Assembly: GCF_049727805.1 (NCBI RefSeq)
Contig: NZ_JBCNYA010000013.1
Coordinates: 51,866-115,865 of the forward strand
Length of the DNA: 64,000 nt
Direction of reading: 5' to 3'
DNA from: Frateuria_A sp049727805
Lineage (GTDB): Bacteria; Pseudomonadota; Gammaproteobacteria; Xanthomonadales; Rhodanobacteraceae
Positions 29,531 to 37,036 of this stretch are shown piece by piece (position 1 is the stretch's first letter; each line of letters opens with the position of its first letter). The notes beneath the pieces were generated by a model. It was not told the origin of the DNA and searched no databases. It saw only the letters and a program-made list of their open reading frames with translations. The translations under genes and the position numbers were made by a program.

Positions 29531-30310
29531 GTGGCAGAGTTCACGCTACCGAAGAATTCCAAGATCCAGTCCGGCAAGCATTACCCGGCGAAGGACGCCA
29601 AGAAGCCGCGTACCTTCAAGGTGTACCGCTGGAGCCCGGACGACGACCAGAATCCGCGCATCGACACCTACGAGGTCGACATGGCCGCGTGCGGTCCGAT
29701 GGTTCTGGACGCACTGCTGAAGATCAAGAACGAGATCGACCCGACGCTCACGCTGCGCCGCTCCTGTCGCGAAGGCATCTGCGGTTCGTGCGCGATGAAC
29801 ATCGACGGCACCAACACGCTGGCCTGCACCAAGGCGATCGACGACTGCGCCTCGGGCGAGGTGAAGATCTACCCGCTGCCGCACATGCCGGTGGTCAAGG
29901 ATCTGGTGCCGGACCTCACGCACTTCTACGCCCAGTACGCCTCGATCAAGCCGTGGATCCGCACGCAGAGCCCGGCGCCGGCGCGCGAGCGCCTGCAGTC
30001 GCCGGAAGACCGCAAGCAGCTCGACGGCTACTACGAGTGCATCTTGTGCGCCTGCTGCTCGACCAGTTGCCCGAGCTATTGGTGGAACGGTGACCGCTAC
30101 CTCGGTCCGGCCATCCTGCTGCAGGCCTACCGCTGGATCGCCGACAGCCGCGACGAGGCCACCGGCGAGCGCCTGGACGACCTCGAAGACCCGTTCAAGC
30201 TCTACCGCTGCCACACCATCATGAACTGCGCGCGCACCTGCCCGAAGGGACTCAATCCCGCCAAGGCGATCGCGGAAATCAAGAAGCTGATGGTCGAGCG
30301 CCGTTCGTAA
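29531..30310 (+). CDS. sdhB: Succinate dehydrogenase iron-sulfur subunit
   Basis: SdhB carries electrons from FAD to the quinone through three clusters. All ligands are visible in the 259-residue protein: 2Fe-2S in CREGICGSCAMN...C, 4Fe-4S in CILCACCSTSCPSYWW, and 3Fe-4S in CHTIMNCARTCPKGLNP. The start is GTG, 21 bp after the sdhA stop with a GGAGAA ribosome-binding site. A pair of inverted repeats separates it from sdhE. Confidence 0.99.
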   Translation: MAEFTLPKNSKIQSGKHYPAKDAKKPRTFKVYRWSPDDDQNPRIDTYEVDMAACGPMVLDALLKIKNEIDPTLTLRRSCREGICGSCAMNIDGTNTLACTKAIDDCASGEVKIYPLPHMPVVKDLVPDLTHFYAQYASIKPWIRTQSPAPARERLQSPEDRKQLDGYYECILCACCSTSCPSYWWNGDRYLGPAILLQAYRWIADSRDEATGERLDDLEDPFKLYRCHTIMNCARTCPKGLNPAKAIAEIKKLMVERRS

Positions 30311-30323
30311 GCGATGCTTTTAG

Positions 30324-30361
30324 CTCCCTCTCCCCTCCGGGGAGAGGGCCGGGGTGAGGGG
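30324..30361. repeat. CT-rich palindromic repeat, copy 1
   Basis: CTCTCCCC-tcc-GGGGAGAG is followed by GGCCGGGGTGAGGGG. This unit is present again in inverted orientation at 30489-30521, so the two face each other across the sdhB-sdhE gap. Similar CT-rich repeats are common between genes in high-GC gammaproteobacteria. Confidence 0.7.
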
Positions 30362-30488
30362 CCACTCTTGCCACAAATTTCCATCGGGGCCGTCGCCATG
30401 CAGCCAAGCCACATGAAGCGCGCCCCTTTCGGACATCCGGTAAAGCGCGTTGAGGCTTTACCCGGCCTCTCCAGCGAGCCTCGCCCTT

Positions 30489-30521
30489 CACCCCAACCCT
30501 CTCCCCAAAGGGGAGAGGGTG
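30489..30521. repeat. CT-rich palindromic repeat, copy 2 (inverted)
   Basis: CACCCCAACCCTCTCCCC-aaa-GGGGAGAGGGTG is the reverse complement of copy 1 with few changes. The roughly 130 bp between the copies contain no recognisable gene. Confidence 0.7.
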
Positions 30522-30540
30522 CCAAGGGCGATGCATCTGC

Positions 30541-30780
30541 ATGAGTCTCTCCCGCCTGCGTTGGCGTGCCCGTCGCGGTACACGCGAACTCGACGCCTTG
30601 CTGGGCGGCTGGCTGGACGAGCGCTTCGCCGGTGCCGACCCGGCGACGCAACAGGCCTTCGACGAACTGCTCGACACCCAGGACCCGGACCTGTGGGACT
30701 GGATCATGGGACATGCGCCGGCCCCGCGCGCCGACTGGCAGGCGATCATCGATGACATCCGCGCCCGCCATCGGCTTTGA
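30541..30780 (+). CDS. sdhE: FAD assembly factor SdhE
   Basis: SdhE promotes covalent attachment of FAD to SdhA. The 79-residue protein has the conserved RGTRELD motif (RGxxE) at about residues 12-18, then LDELLDTQDPDLWDWIMGH-like features typical of the SdhE/YgfY/SDH5 family. It sits just downstream of sdhB and overlaps ygfX by 29 bp. Its neighbours make the role in flavinylation very likely. Confidence 0.93.
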   Translation: MSLSRLRWRARRGTRELDALLGGWLDERFAGADPATQQAFDELLDTQDPDLWDWIMGHAPAPRADWQAIIDDIRARHRL

Positions 30781-31177
30781 CTACCGGCCCTCGCGCCTGC
30801 CGGCCCGACTGTTGGCCATCGCCGCCGCCCTTTCGCTGGTCGCCATCGCCGTGTGCGGAGCGCCGCTCGGGCTCAAGCTCGCGCTGATGGCCGGCACCCT
30901 GGCGCTGGCGATCCCCGCCGTTCGCCGCGCACGGCGATCGCGCGTCGCGGGCATCGGGTACGGCGCCGACGGCTGGACCCTCTACCGTGCCGACCGCAGC
31001 CAGCTTCCGGCCACACTGCTCTCCCACCGCATCGTCGGCACGTGCGTGCTGTTGCGGCTGAAAACGGACCACGCCACGGAAACGCTGCTGTTGGCGCCCG
31101 ACAACAGCGACGCCGACATCCGCCGTCGCCTGCGCATGCGCCTGGCCGTGAGATCTCTCGCCAGCGACACCGTGTAG
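30752..31177 (+). CDS. ygfX: YgfX-like membrane protein (CptA family)
   Basis: The protein of about 141 residues has two adjacent membrane helices (about residues 16-60: ARLLAIAAALSLVAIAVCG and LKLALMAGTLALAIPA). A soluble domain follows with a basic C-terminus. It begins FDYRPSRLPARLL, like YgfX proteins, whose E. coli member is encoded next to sdhE (ygfY) and was described as a toxin-like CptA affecting cell division proteins. The call rests mainly on this context and topology. The start is the ATG within sdhE. Confidence 0.7.
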   Translation: MTSAPAIGFDYRPSRLPARLLAIAAALSLVAIAVCGAPLGLKLALMAGTLALAIPAVRRARRSRVAGIGYGADGWTLYRADRSQLPATLLSHRIVGTCVLLRLKTDHATETLLLAPDNSDADIRRRLRMRLAVRSLASDTV

Positions 31178-31286
31178 CACTGCTGCGGCCCGCGCGGCAC
31201 TTTTCCTCATGGGCACGGTCCGAGCGAATACCCGATAATGCTCCGACAGGGCGGGCCCGCCCCTAGACTGGAAGAAGCGACCGCCC

Positions 31287-32531
31287 ATGTTCCGACCGCT
31301 CGAACTGTTCATCGGCCTGCGCTACACGCGCGCCAAGCGCCGCAACCAGTTCATCTCGTTCATCTCCACCATTTCGATCGTCTGCATCGCCATCAGCGTC
31401 ATGGCGTTGATCACGGTGATGTCGGTGATGAACGGCTTCGACTATCAGCTGCGCTCGCGCATCCTGGGCGCGATCTCGCACGCCACCGTCTCGGGCCTGC
31501 CCGGCGAGGCGGTGCGCGACTGGCCGCGCGCGGTGAAGATCGCCGAGGCCAACCCGCACGTGAAGGGCGCCGCGCCCTACGTCGAGATGGAAGCCTTCCT
31601 GCAGGCGCGCCGGCCCAGCGGTGCGATGGTGCGTGGCGTCGAGCCCAGCCAGGAGCCGAAGGTTTCCGACATCAACACGCACATGGTCGAGGGCAGCCTC
31701 GACGAGCTCAAGCCCGACAGCTGGAACATCGTGTTGGGCAAGGAACTGGCGCTGACGCTGGGCGTGACGGTGGGCGACCGCGTGACGATGGCGGTGCCCG
31801 AATTCCGCGCCACCCCGATGGGCAGCGTGCCGCGCCTGCGCGGCTTCCACGTGGTGGGCATTTTCGAGCTGGGCATGCAGGAGTTCGACTCGGGCCTGGC
31901 GCTGGTCAACATGCGCGACGCCGAGAAACTGGGCAGCCTGGACGGGCCGACCGGCATCCGCCTCAAGCTGGACGACCTGTTCAACGCCGGCCCCGTGGCG
32001 AAGCAACTGGCCAACGCGTTGGGCCAGTTCTACGTCGTCGAGACCTGGATGGAGAGTCACGCCAACTTCTTCTCCGCGATCTCGATGGAGAAACACGTGA
32101 TGTTCATCATCCTGTCGCTGATCATCCTGGTGGCGGTGATCAATCTGATCTCGATGCTGATGATGCTGGTCACCGACAAGCAGGCGGACATCGCGATCCT
32201 GCGCACGCTGGGCTCGACGCCGCGCAGCATCATGGCGATGTTCATGGTGCAGGGCGTGCTGGTGGGCGTCGTCGGCATCGGCTTCGGCGTCGGGCTCGGC
32301 TCGCTGCTGTCCTGGAAATTGCCGGCGATCGTCAAGTGGATCGAGCACGTCACCGGCGTCGTCTTCCTTTCGCCGGACGTCTATTACATCAGCGAAGTGC
32401 CCAGCAAGCTGGTCGCCAGCGACGTAGGCTGGGTCACGCTGGTCACCTTCGTGTTCTCGCTGCTGGCGACGCTCTATCCCGCGTGGCGCGCCTCGCGCAC
32501 GCAGCCGGCGCAGGCGCTGCGCTATGAATAA
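31287..32531 (+). CDS. lolC: Lipoprotein-releasing ABC transporter permease LolC/LolE
   Basis: This inner-membrane permease, with LolD, extracts lipoproteins from the inner membrane for the LolA carrier. The 414-residue protein begins FRPLELFIGLRYTRAKRRNQ and has one N-terminal helix, a large periplasmic domain (residues about 50-265) and three C-terminal helices. The FtsX-like region ISMLMMLVTDKQADIAILRT is the coupling segment. Only one permease gene is present, so it may act as a homodimer (LolF-like). It overlaps lolD by 8 bp. Confidence 0.95.
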   Translation: MFRPLELFIGLRYTRAKRRNQFISFISTISIVCIAISVMALITVMSVMNGFDYQLRSRILGAISHATVSGLPGEAVRDWPRAVKIAEANPHVKGAAPYVEMEAFLQARRPSGAMVRGVEPSQEPKVSDINTHMVEGSLDELKPDSWNIVLGKELALTLGVTVGDRVTMAVPEFRATPMGSVPRLRGFHVVGIFELGMQEFDSGLALVNMRDAEKLGSLDGPTGIRLKLDDLFNAGPVAKQLANALGQFYVVETWMESHANFFSAISMEKHVMFIILSLIILVAVINLISMLMMLVTDKQADIAILRTLGSTPRSIMAMFMVQGVLVGVVGIGFGVGLGSLLSWKLPAIVKWIEHVTGVVFLSPDVYYISEVPSKLVASDVGWVTLVTFVFSLLATLYPAWRASRTQPAQALRYE

Positions 32532-33243
32532 GCCTTTGACCATGGACAAGAACATCGTGTTGCGCGCCAGCGGAATCGCCAAGACCTACGAGGAAGGCGA
32601 CCTCAAGACCGAGGTGCTGACCGACGTCAACTTCAGCCTCAAACGCGGCGAGACGCTGGCGATCGTCGGCGCCTCCGGATCGGGCAAGAGCACGCTGCTG
32701 CACATCATCGGCGGGCTGGATACGCTGACTCGTGGCGAGGTGGAGGTTGAAGGCCGCATCCTGTCGAAGCTTTCCGACGCCGAGCGCGGGCGCGTGCGCA
32801 ACCGCTCGATGGGTTTCATCTACCAGTTCCACCACCTGCTGCCCGAGTTCACCGCGCTGGAAAACGTGTGCATGCCGCTTCTGATCCGCGGCGTGTCCAT
32901 CAACGAAGCGCAGCGCCAGGCGCGCGTGCTGCTGGAGCGGGTGGGCCTGGGCCAGCGCGAGGAGCACAAGCCGGCGGAGCTTTCCGGCGGCGAGCGCCAG
33001 CGCTGCGCAGTGGCGCGCGCGCTGGTCACGCGGCCGGCCTGTGTGCTCGGCGACGAGCCGACCGGCAATCTCGACGAGGGCAATGCGGCCCAGGTCTACG
33101 AGCTGATGCTCGAGCTCAACCGCGAGGTCGGCACCAGCTTCATCCTGGTCACGCACGACCACCGCCTGGCGGCGAAGATGGATCGCACGCTGGAGCTGCA
33201 CAACGGCGTGTTGCAGGAAAAGGCGCGCGCCGCGTCGCTTTGA
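32524..33243 (+). CDS. lolD: Lipoprotein-releasing ABC transporter ATPase LolD
   Basis: LolD powers LolC/E. The 239-residue ATPase has Walker A GASGSGKSTL, signature LSGGERQR, Walker B CVLGDEPTGNLD and the H-loop VTHDHRLA. The family-specific YQFHHLLPEFTALENVCMP follows the Q-loop. The first ATG (32524) lies inside lolC; an ATG six codons later (MDKNIVLRASG) is also a plausible start. Confidence 0.97.
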   Translation: MNKPLTMDKNIVLRASGIAKTYEEGDLKTEVLTDVNFSLKRGETLAIVGASGSGKSTLLHIIGGLDTLTRGEVEVEGRILSKLSDAERGRVRNRSMGFIYQFHHLLPEFTALENVCMPLLIRGVSINEAQRQARVLLERVGLGQREEHKPAELSGGERQRCAVARALVTRPACVLGDEPTGNLDEGNAAQVYELMLELNREVGTSFILVTHDHRLAAKMDRTLELHNGVLQEKARAASL

Positions 33244-33252
33244 GGCAAGCTT

Positions 33253-33443
33253 TCCCCCCATCCGCCCTTCGGGCACCTTCCCCCGCAGGCGGGGGAAGGA
33301 TAGGGAACCGCGCGTATCGAGGGCGAGTGAGGGCTGCGCGGGACGACGGATGGTTCCTCGTGTACGGACAAGGCAGCCATGCACTACCGATCCTTTCCCC
33401 GTTCCCCGGGGAAAGGTGCCCGAAGGGCGGATGGGGCAGCCTT
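33253..33443. repeat. Facing pair of CT-rich inverted repeats between lolD and comEC
   Basis: The left unit (CCCATCCGCCCTTCGGGCAC, then CTTCCCCCGC and its inverted complement) at 33257-33300 is matched by its reverse complement at 33391-33437 (GGGGAAAGGTGCCCGAAGGG, then CGGATGGGG). Between them is about 90 bp of non-coding sequence. The same unit, again as a facing pair, closes the window at 63888-64000. Confidence 0.75.
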
Positions 33444-33530
33444 GCCTCAGGCCAGCCGATCCCTACACACATTTCAGCCACCCAGACGGCCATCACCCAT
33501 TAGGCTGGGCCTTCGCCATGGGAGGGTGGA

Positions 33531-35837
33531 ATGCACGAGGCACGGATGCCCGGCGCGGCGGCAGCCGGCGTGGCGTTTCTGCTCGGCGTGGCCGCAGTGC
33601 AATGGCTGCCATCCTTGCCGCCGCCGGCATGGTCTGCGCTGCCGGGCCTGATCGTCCTGTGGGCCAGCCTGCGCTGGCCGCACCTGCGCCTGCCGGCGCT
33701 GGTGTTGTTGGGCGCGGCATGGGCGGTGTGGCGTGGCACGCTCGCACTTGACCTGCGCCTGCCGCGCGACCTGGAACGCCGCGACTTCGACGTGACCGGC
33801 ACGCTGTCCGGCCTGCCGCAGGTGCGCAGCGACGCGACCCGCTTCGTGCTGGACGTCGACCATGCCACGCTTGATGGTCGGCGGGTGCCGCTAAGCGGCC
33901 ACGTGCGCCTTAGCTGGTACGATGATGCACCGGCGCTGCCGGCCTGCTCACGCTGGCGGCTGCACGTTCGCTTGCGCCGGCCGCGCGGTTTGCTCGACCC
34001 GGGCAGCTTCGATGGCGAGCGTAGCGCGCTGGAGAAGCGCATCGCCGCCACCGGGTACGTGCGCGGGGACGGCGTCAATCGCTTGCTGCAACAAGGCCGT
34101 TGCGTCGATGGCCTGCGCGACCGGATCGCCCGCGACATCGCGGCCATTGTCAGCGATCCCCACGACGCCGCGCTGCTGCAAGCGTTCTCCATCGGCGATA
34201 CCCGCGGCCTGGACCAGGACGACTGGGAGGTCGCCCGAGCCAACGGCGTGCCGCACCTGATCGCCATCTCCGGCTTCCATGTAGGCGTGGCCGCCTTGTT
34301 CGGCGTCGCGCTGGTGCGCCTGCTCTACCTGCTCTGGCCGGGCCTGAGCCTGCGGCTGCCGCGCCTGCCGGCGCAGGCCGCCACGGCCTTGCTGGCGGCC
34401 GGCCTGTACGGCGCACTGGCGGGTTTCGGGCTACCCACGGTCCGCACGCTGCTGATGATCGCCGTGGTCGCGCTGGCCCGTTGCCAACGGCGCGCGATCG
34501 GCGGCGCGCAGACCCTGGGCCTGGCGCTGGTGGCCATGCTGCTGGCCGATCCGCTGGCCGTGCTGTCGGCCGGCTTCTGGCTGTCGTTCGTGGGCGTGGC
34601 CTTCCTGATGCTTTGCCTGGACGCCCGGCCGCGCGGCCTGCGCGGTTTCCTGCACGAGCTGTCGGCCGGGCAACTGGTGATGACGGTGGCGCTGCTGCCG
34701 TTGAGCCTGTGGTTCTTCGGCGAGGCTTCGCTGGTCGGGGCGCTGTCGAACCTCGTCGCGGTGCCGTTCGTCAGCTTCGTGATCGTGCCGTGCGCGCTGC
34801 TGGCCATGCTGCTGCTTCTGCTGGCGCCATGGGCGGCGACGCCCGTGCTGAAGCTGGCCGCCATCCTCGCGCACGCCCAATGGTGGCTGCTCGAACGGAT
34901 GGCGGGTTGGCCCGGCGCGCACTGGTACCTGTCCGAGGTGGCGCCCTGGGCGCTGCTGCTGGCCATGCTGGGGGCGCTGTGGCTGTTCGCCCCGCGCGGT
35001 CTGCCGTTGCGTGCGCTCGGCCTGTTGCTGTTCCTGCCGTTGGTCTGGCCGGTGGCGCGGCCGCCGGCGGAGGGCGGTTTCCAGGCCTGGGTGCTGGACG
35101 TGGGGCAGGGACTCTCGGTGGTGGTGCGCACCCACCGGCATGCACTGGTCTACGACGCCGGCGCGAGCTACCCATCCGGCTTCGACCTTGGCGAGGCGGT
35201 GGTGGTGCCGGCACTGCACGCGCTGGGCATCGACCGCCTGGACTTGCTGATGATCAGCCACGCCGACAACGACCACGCCGGCGGCGCGTCCGCCGTGGCC
35301 AAGGCCTTCCCGCGTGCCGCGCGCTACGCGGGCGAGCCGTCCCGCATGCCGCTGCCGATGCAGGCGTGCCGTGCAGGGCAGGCGTGGCGCTGGGACGGCG
35401 TGCTCTTCCGCGTACTGTCGCCAGGTCCGCGGGCTACCGGCCAGCGCAACGACCGCTCCTGCGTGCTGGCCGTGGATGGTGCGGGCGGGCGCCTGCTGCT
35501 CACCGGCGACATCAGCAGCGAGGTGGAGCCAGCCGTGGCTGCAGCCATCGGGCCTGCGCGGCCGACCGTGCTGGTGGTGCCGCACCACGGCAGCCGACAT
35601 TCGTCCGCACCATCGTTCATCGCCGCGATCGCGCCCCGGCTGGCGGTGGTCTCGGCCGGCTGGCACAACCGCTTCGGCCATCCGCATCCGCTGGTGGTGC
35701 GGCGCTACGCGGAGGCGGGCGTGCCGCTGCTGGACACCGCCACGCGCGGCGCCGTCGAGATCGATTTGCCGCCTGCCGCCGAGCCCGCCGTCACCGCCAC
35801 CTGGCGCCAGCGCCATCCGCGCTACTGGCGCGAGTGA
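33531..35837 (+). CDS. comEC: DNA uptake channel protein ComEC/Rec2
   Basis: ComEC is the inner-membrane channel for single-stranded DNA in natural transformation. The 768-residue protein has an N-terminal membrane/OB region (DUF4131-like), the multi-helix Competence domain (from about residue 225, with the GVPHLIAISGFHVGVAALFG motif), and a C-terminal metallo-beta-lactamase domain. The latter carries VLDVGQGLSVVV, ISHADNDHAGG and VVPHHGSRHSS. A GGAGGGTGG ribosome-binding site precedes the ATG. All three parts look intact, so DNA uptake is likely possible. Confidence 0.95.
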   Translation: MHEARMPGAAAAGVAFLLGVAAVQWLPSLPPPAWSALPGLIVLWASLRWPHLRLPALVLLGAAWAVWRGTLALDLRLPRDLERRDFDVTGTLSGLPQVRSDATRFVLDVDHATLDGRRVPLSGHVRLSWYDDAPALPACSRWRLHVRLRRPRGLLDPGSFDGERSALEKRIAATGYVRGDGVNRLLQQGRCVDGLRDRIARDIAAIVSDPHDAALLQAFSIGDTRGLDQDDWEVARANGVPHLIAISGFHVGVAALFGVALVRLLYLLWPGLSLRLPRLPAQAATALLAAGLYGALAGFGLPTVRTLLMIAVVALARCQRRAIGGAQTLGLALVAMLLADPLAVLSAGFWLSFVGVAFLMLCLDARPRGLRGFLHELSAGQLVMTVALLPLSLWFFGEASLVGALSNLVAVPFVSFVIVPCALLAMLLLLLAPWAATPVLKLAAILAHAQWWLLERMAGWPGAHWYLSEVAPWALLLAMLGALWLFAPRGLPLRALGLLLFLPLVWPVARPPAEGGFQAWVLDVGQGLSVVVRTHRHALVYDAGASYPSGFDLGEAVVVPALHALGIDRLDLLMISHADNDHAGGASAVAKAFPRAARYAGEPSRMPLPMQACRAGQAWRWDGVLFRVLSPGPRATGQRNDRSCVLAVDGAGGRLLLTGDISSEVEPAVAAAIGPARPTVLVVPHHGSRHSSAPSFIAAIAPRLAVVSAGWHNRFGHPHPLVVRRYAEAGVPLLDTATRGAVEIDLPPAAEPAVTATWRQRHPRYWRE

Positions 35838-35939
35838 AACAGCCGTTTTTGCAACTGCCAAGCGCACCGCGGAACGATGTGAAGGGACTGCTATGATGCG
35901 GCCTCTCCACAAGAAGTAGCCCCTGGCGGGAGTTGGGCA

Positions 35940-36599
35940 GTGCTTGAAATTCTGATGGCTGGCGGGTGGGCGATGCTGCCCATCCTGATCTGTTCGGCGG
36001 TGGCCCTGGCCATCGTGCTGGAGCGGTGGTGGACCCTGCGCCGCAAGGCCGTGCTGCCCGACGGGCTGGGTGACGAAGTGCGCCAGTGGGCGCGCAGCGG
36101 GCAGCTCGATCCGGCTCACCTGGATGCCCTCGCCAACGGCTCGCCGCTGGGCGAACTGCTGGCCGGCGCGCTGGCCGTGCGCAACCGTCCGCGCGATCAG
36201 ATCAAGGAGCGCATCGAGGACACCGGCCGCCACGTCGTGCACCGCATGGAGCGCTACCTCAACACGCTCGGCACCATTGCGCTGATCGGCCCGCTGCTGG
36301 GCCTGCTCGGCACGGTGATCGGCCTGATCCGCATGTTCATGCAGGTGATGGGCGGCGGCATGGCCGACCCGACCAAGATGGCCGGCGGCATCGGCGAGGC
36401 GCTGATCTGCACCGCCAGCGGCCTGGTGGTGGCGATCCCGGCCTACGTGCTGCACCGCTACTTCCGCTCCAAGGTGGCCGGCTACTGCATCGACATGGAA
36501 AAGCAGGCCACCGCGCTGCTGGATGACCTGACCGGCACCGCGGCGCCGGTGGCGCGTCCGCGCCGCACGGCGGCGGCTGCCGCCGGCAACGCAGGCTGA
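35940..36599 (+). CDS. exbB: ExbB/TolQ-type proton channel protein
   Basis: The 219-residue protein starts with GTG (VLEILMAGGWAMLPILICSA) and has three membrane helices in the MotA/TolQ/ExbB arrangement. The second and third helices are near residues 110-135 (LGTIALIGPLLGLLGTVIGL) and 152-180. With ExbD it uses the proton gradient to energise outer-membrane processes via TonB. Placement before exbD, msbA and lpxK is a conserved xanthomonad order. TATGAT at 35892-35897 may be its -10 element. Confidence 0.93.
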   Translation: MLEILMAGGWAMLPILICSAVALAIVLERWWTLRRKAVLPDGLGDEVRQWARSGQLDPAHLDALANGSPLGELLAGALAVRNRPRDQIKERIEDTGRHVVHRMERYLNTLGTIALIGPLLGLLGTVIGLIRMFMQVMGGGMADPTKMAGGIGEALICTASGLVVAIPAYVLHRYFRSKVAGYCIDMEKQATALLDDLTGTAAPVARPRRTAAAAAGNAG

Positions 36600-36607
36600 G
36601 GCACGGC

Positions 36608-37036
36608 ATGCGTATCGGTTCCGACCGTCGGCAGGACGATTTCGAGATCAACGTGATCTCGCTGATCGACGTGCTGCTGACGTTGCTGATGTTCTTCGTG
36701 CTGACCACCACCTTCGTGCAGCACTCGCGCCTGCAGGTCACGCTGCCGCAGGCCAGCGCCGAGGACCGCGACATGCAGGCCCCGGCGCTCACCGTGATGA
36801 TCGACCGCGACGGCCGCAGCTACGTGGGCAGCGACGAGGTGATGGGGCAGGGCGTCGAGCCGCTCAAGCAGGCCATCGCACGCGCGGCCGGCAACGATCG
36901 CGACCGCACGGTCACCATCCGCGCCGACGCGCAGACGCCGCACCAGAACGTGGTCACCGCGATGGACGCGCTCGGCCAGCTCGGCTTCACGCACCTGTCG
37001 ATCGCCACCACGCCCAGCCAGGAGCCGTCGCGTTGA
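36608..37036 (+). CDS. exbD: ExbD/TolR-type biopolymer transport protein
   Basis: The 142-residue protein has a single N-terminal membrane helix (FEINVISLIDVLLTLLMFFV) with the conserved proton-path Asp in the LIDVLL segment, and a periplasmic domain. It follows exbB after 8 bp and its stop overlaps the start of msbA, so exbB-exbD-msbA-lpxK form one operon. Confidence 0.94.
   Translation: MRIGSDRRQDDFEINVISLIDVLLTLLMFFVLTTTFVQHSRLQVTLPQASAEDRDMQAPALTVMIDRDGRSYVGSDEVMGQGVEPLKQAIARAAGNDRDRTVTIRADAQTPHQNVVTAMDALGQLGFTHLSIATTPSQEPSR

Noticed and set aside
30314..30544. A 76-codon ORF between sdhB and sdhE
   Set aside because: It is built from the inverted CT-rich repeats (SPLRGEGRGEG, PSPQPSPQRGEG), a well-known false gene pattern.
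33350..33751. ORFs before and inside the start of comEC
   Set aside because: They run through the repeat pair and into comEC in another frame; comEC has a strong GGAGGGTGG site and intact domains.
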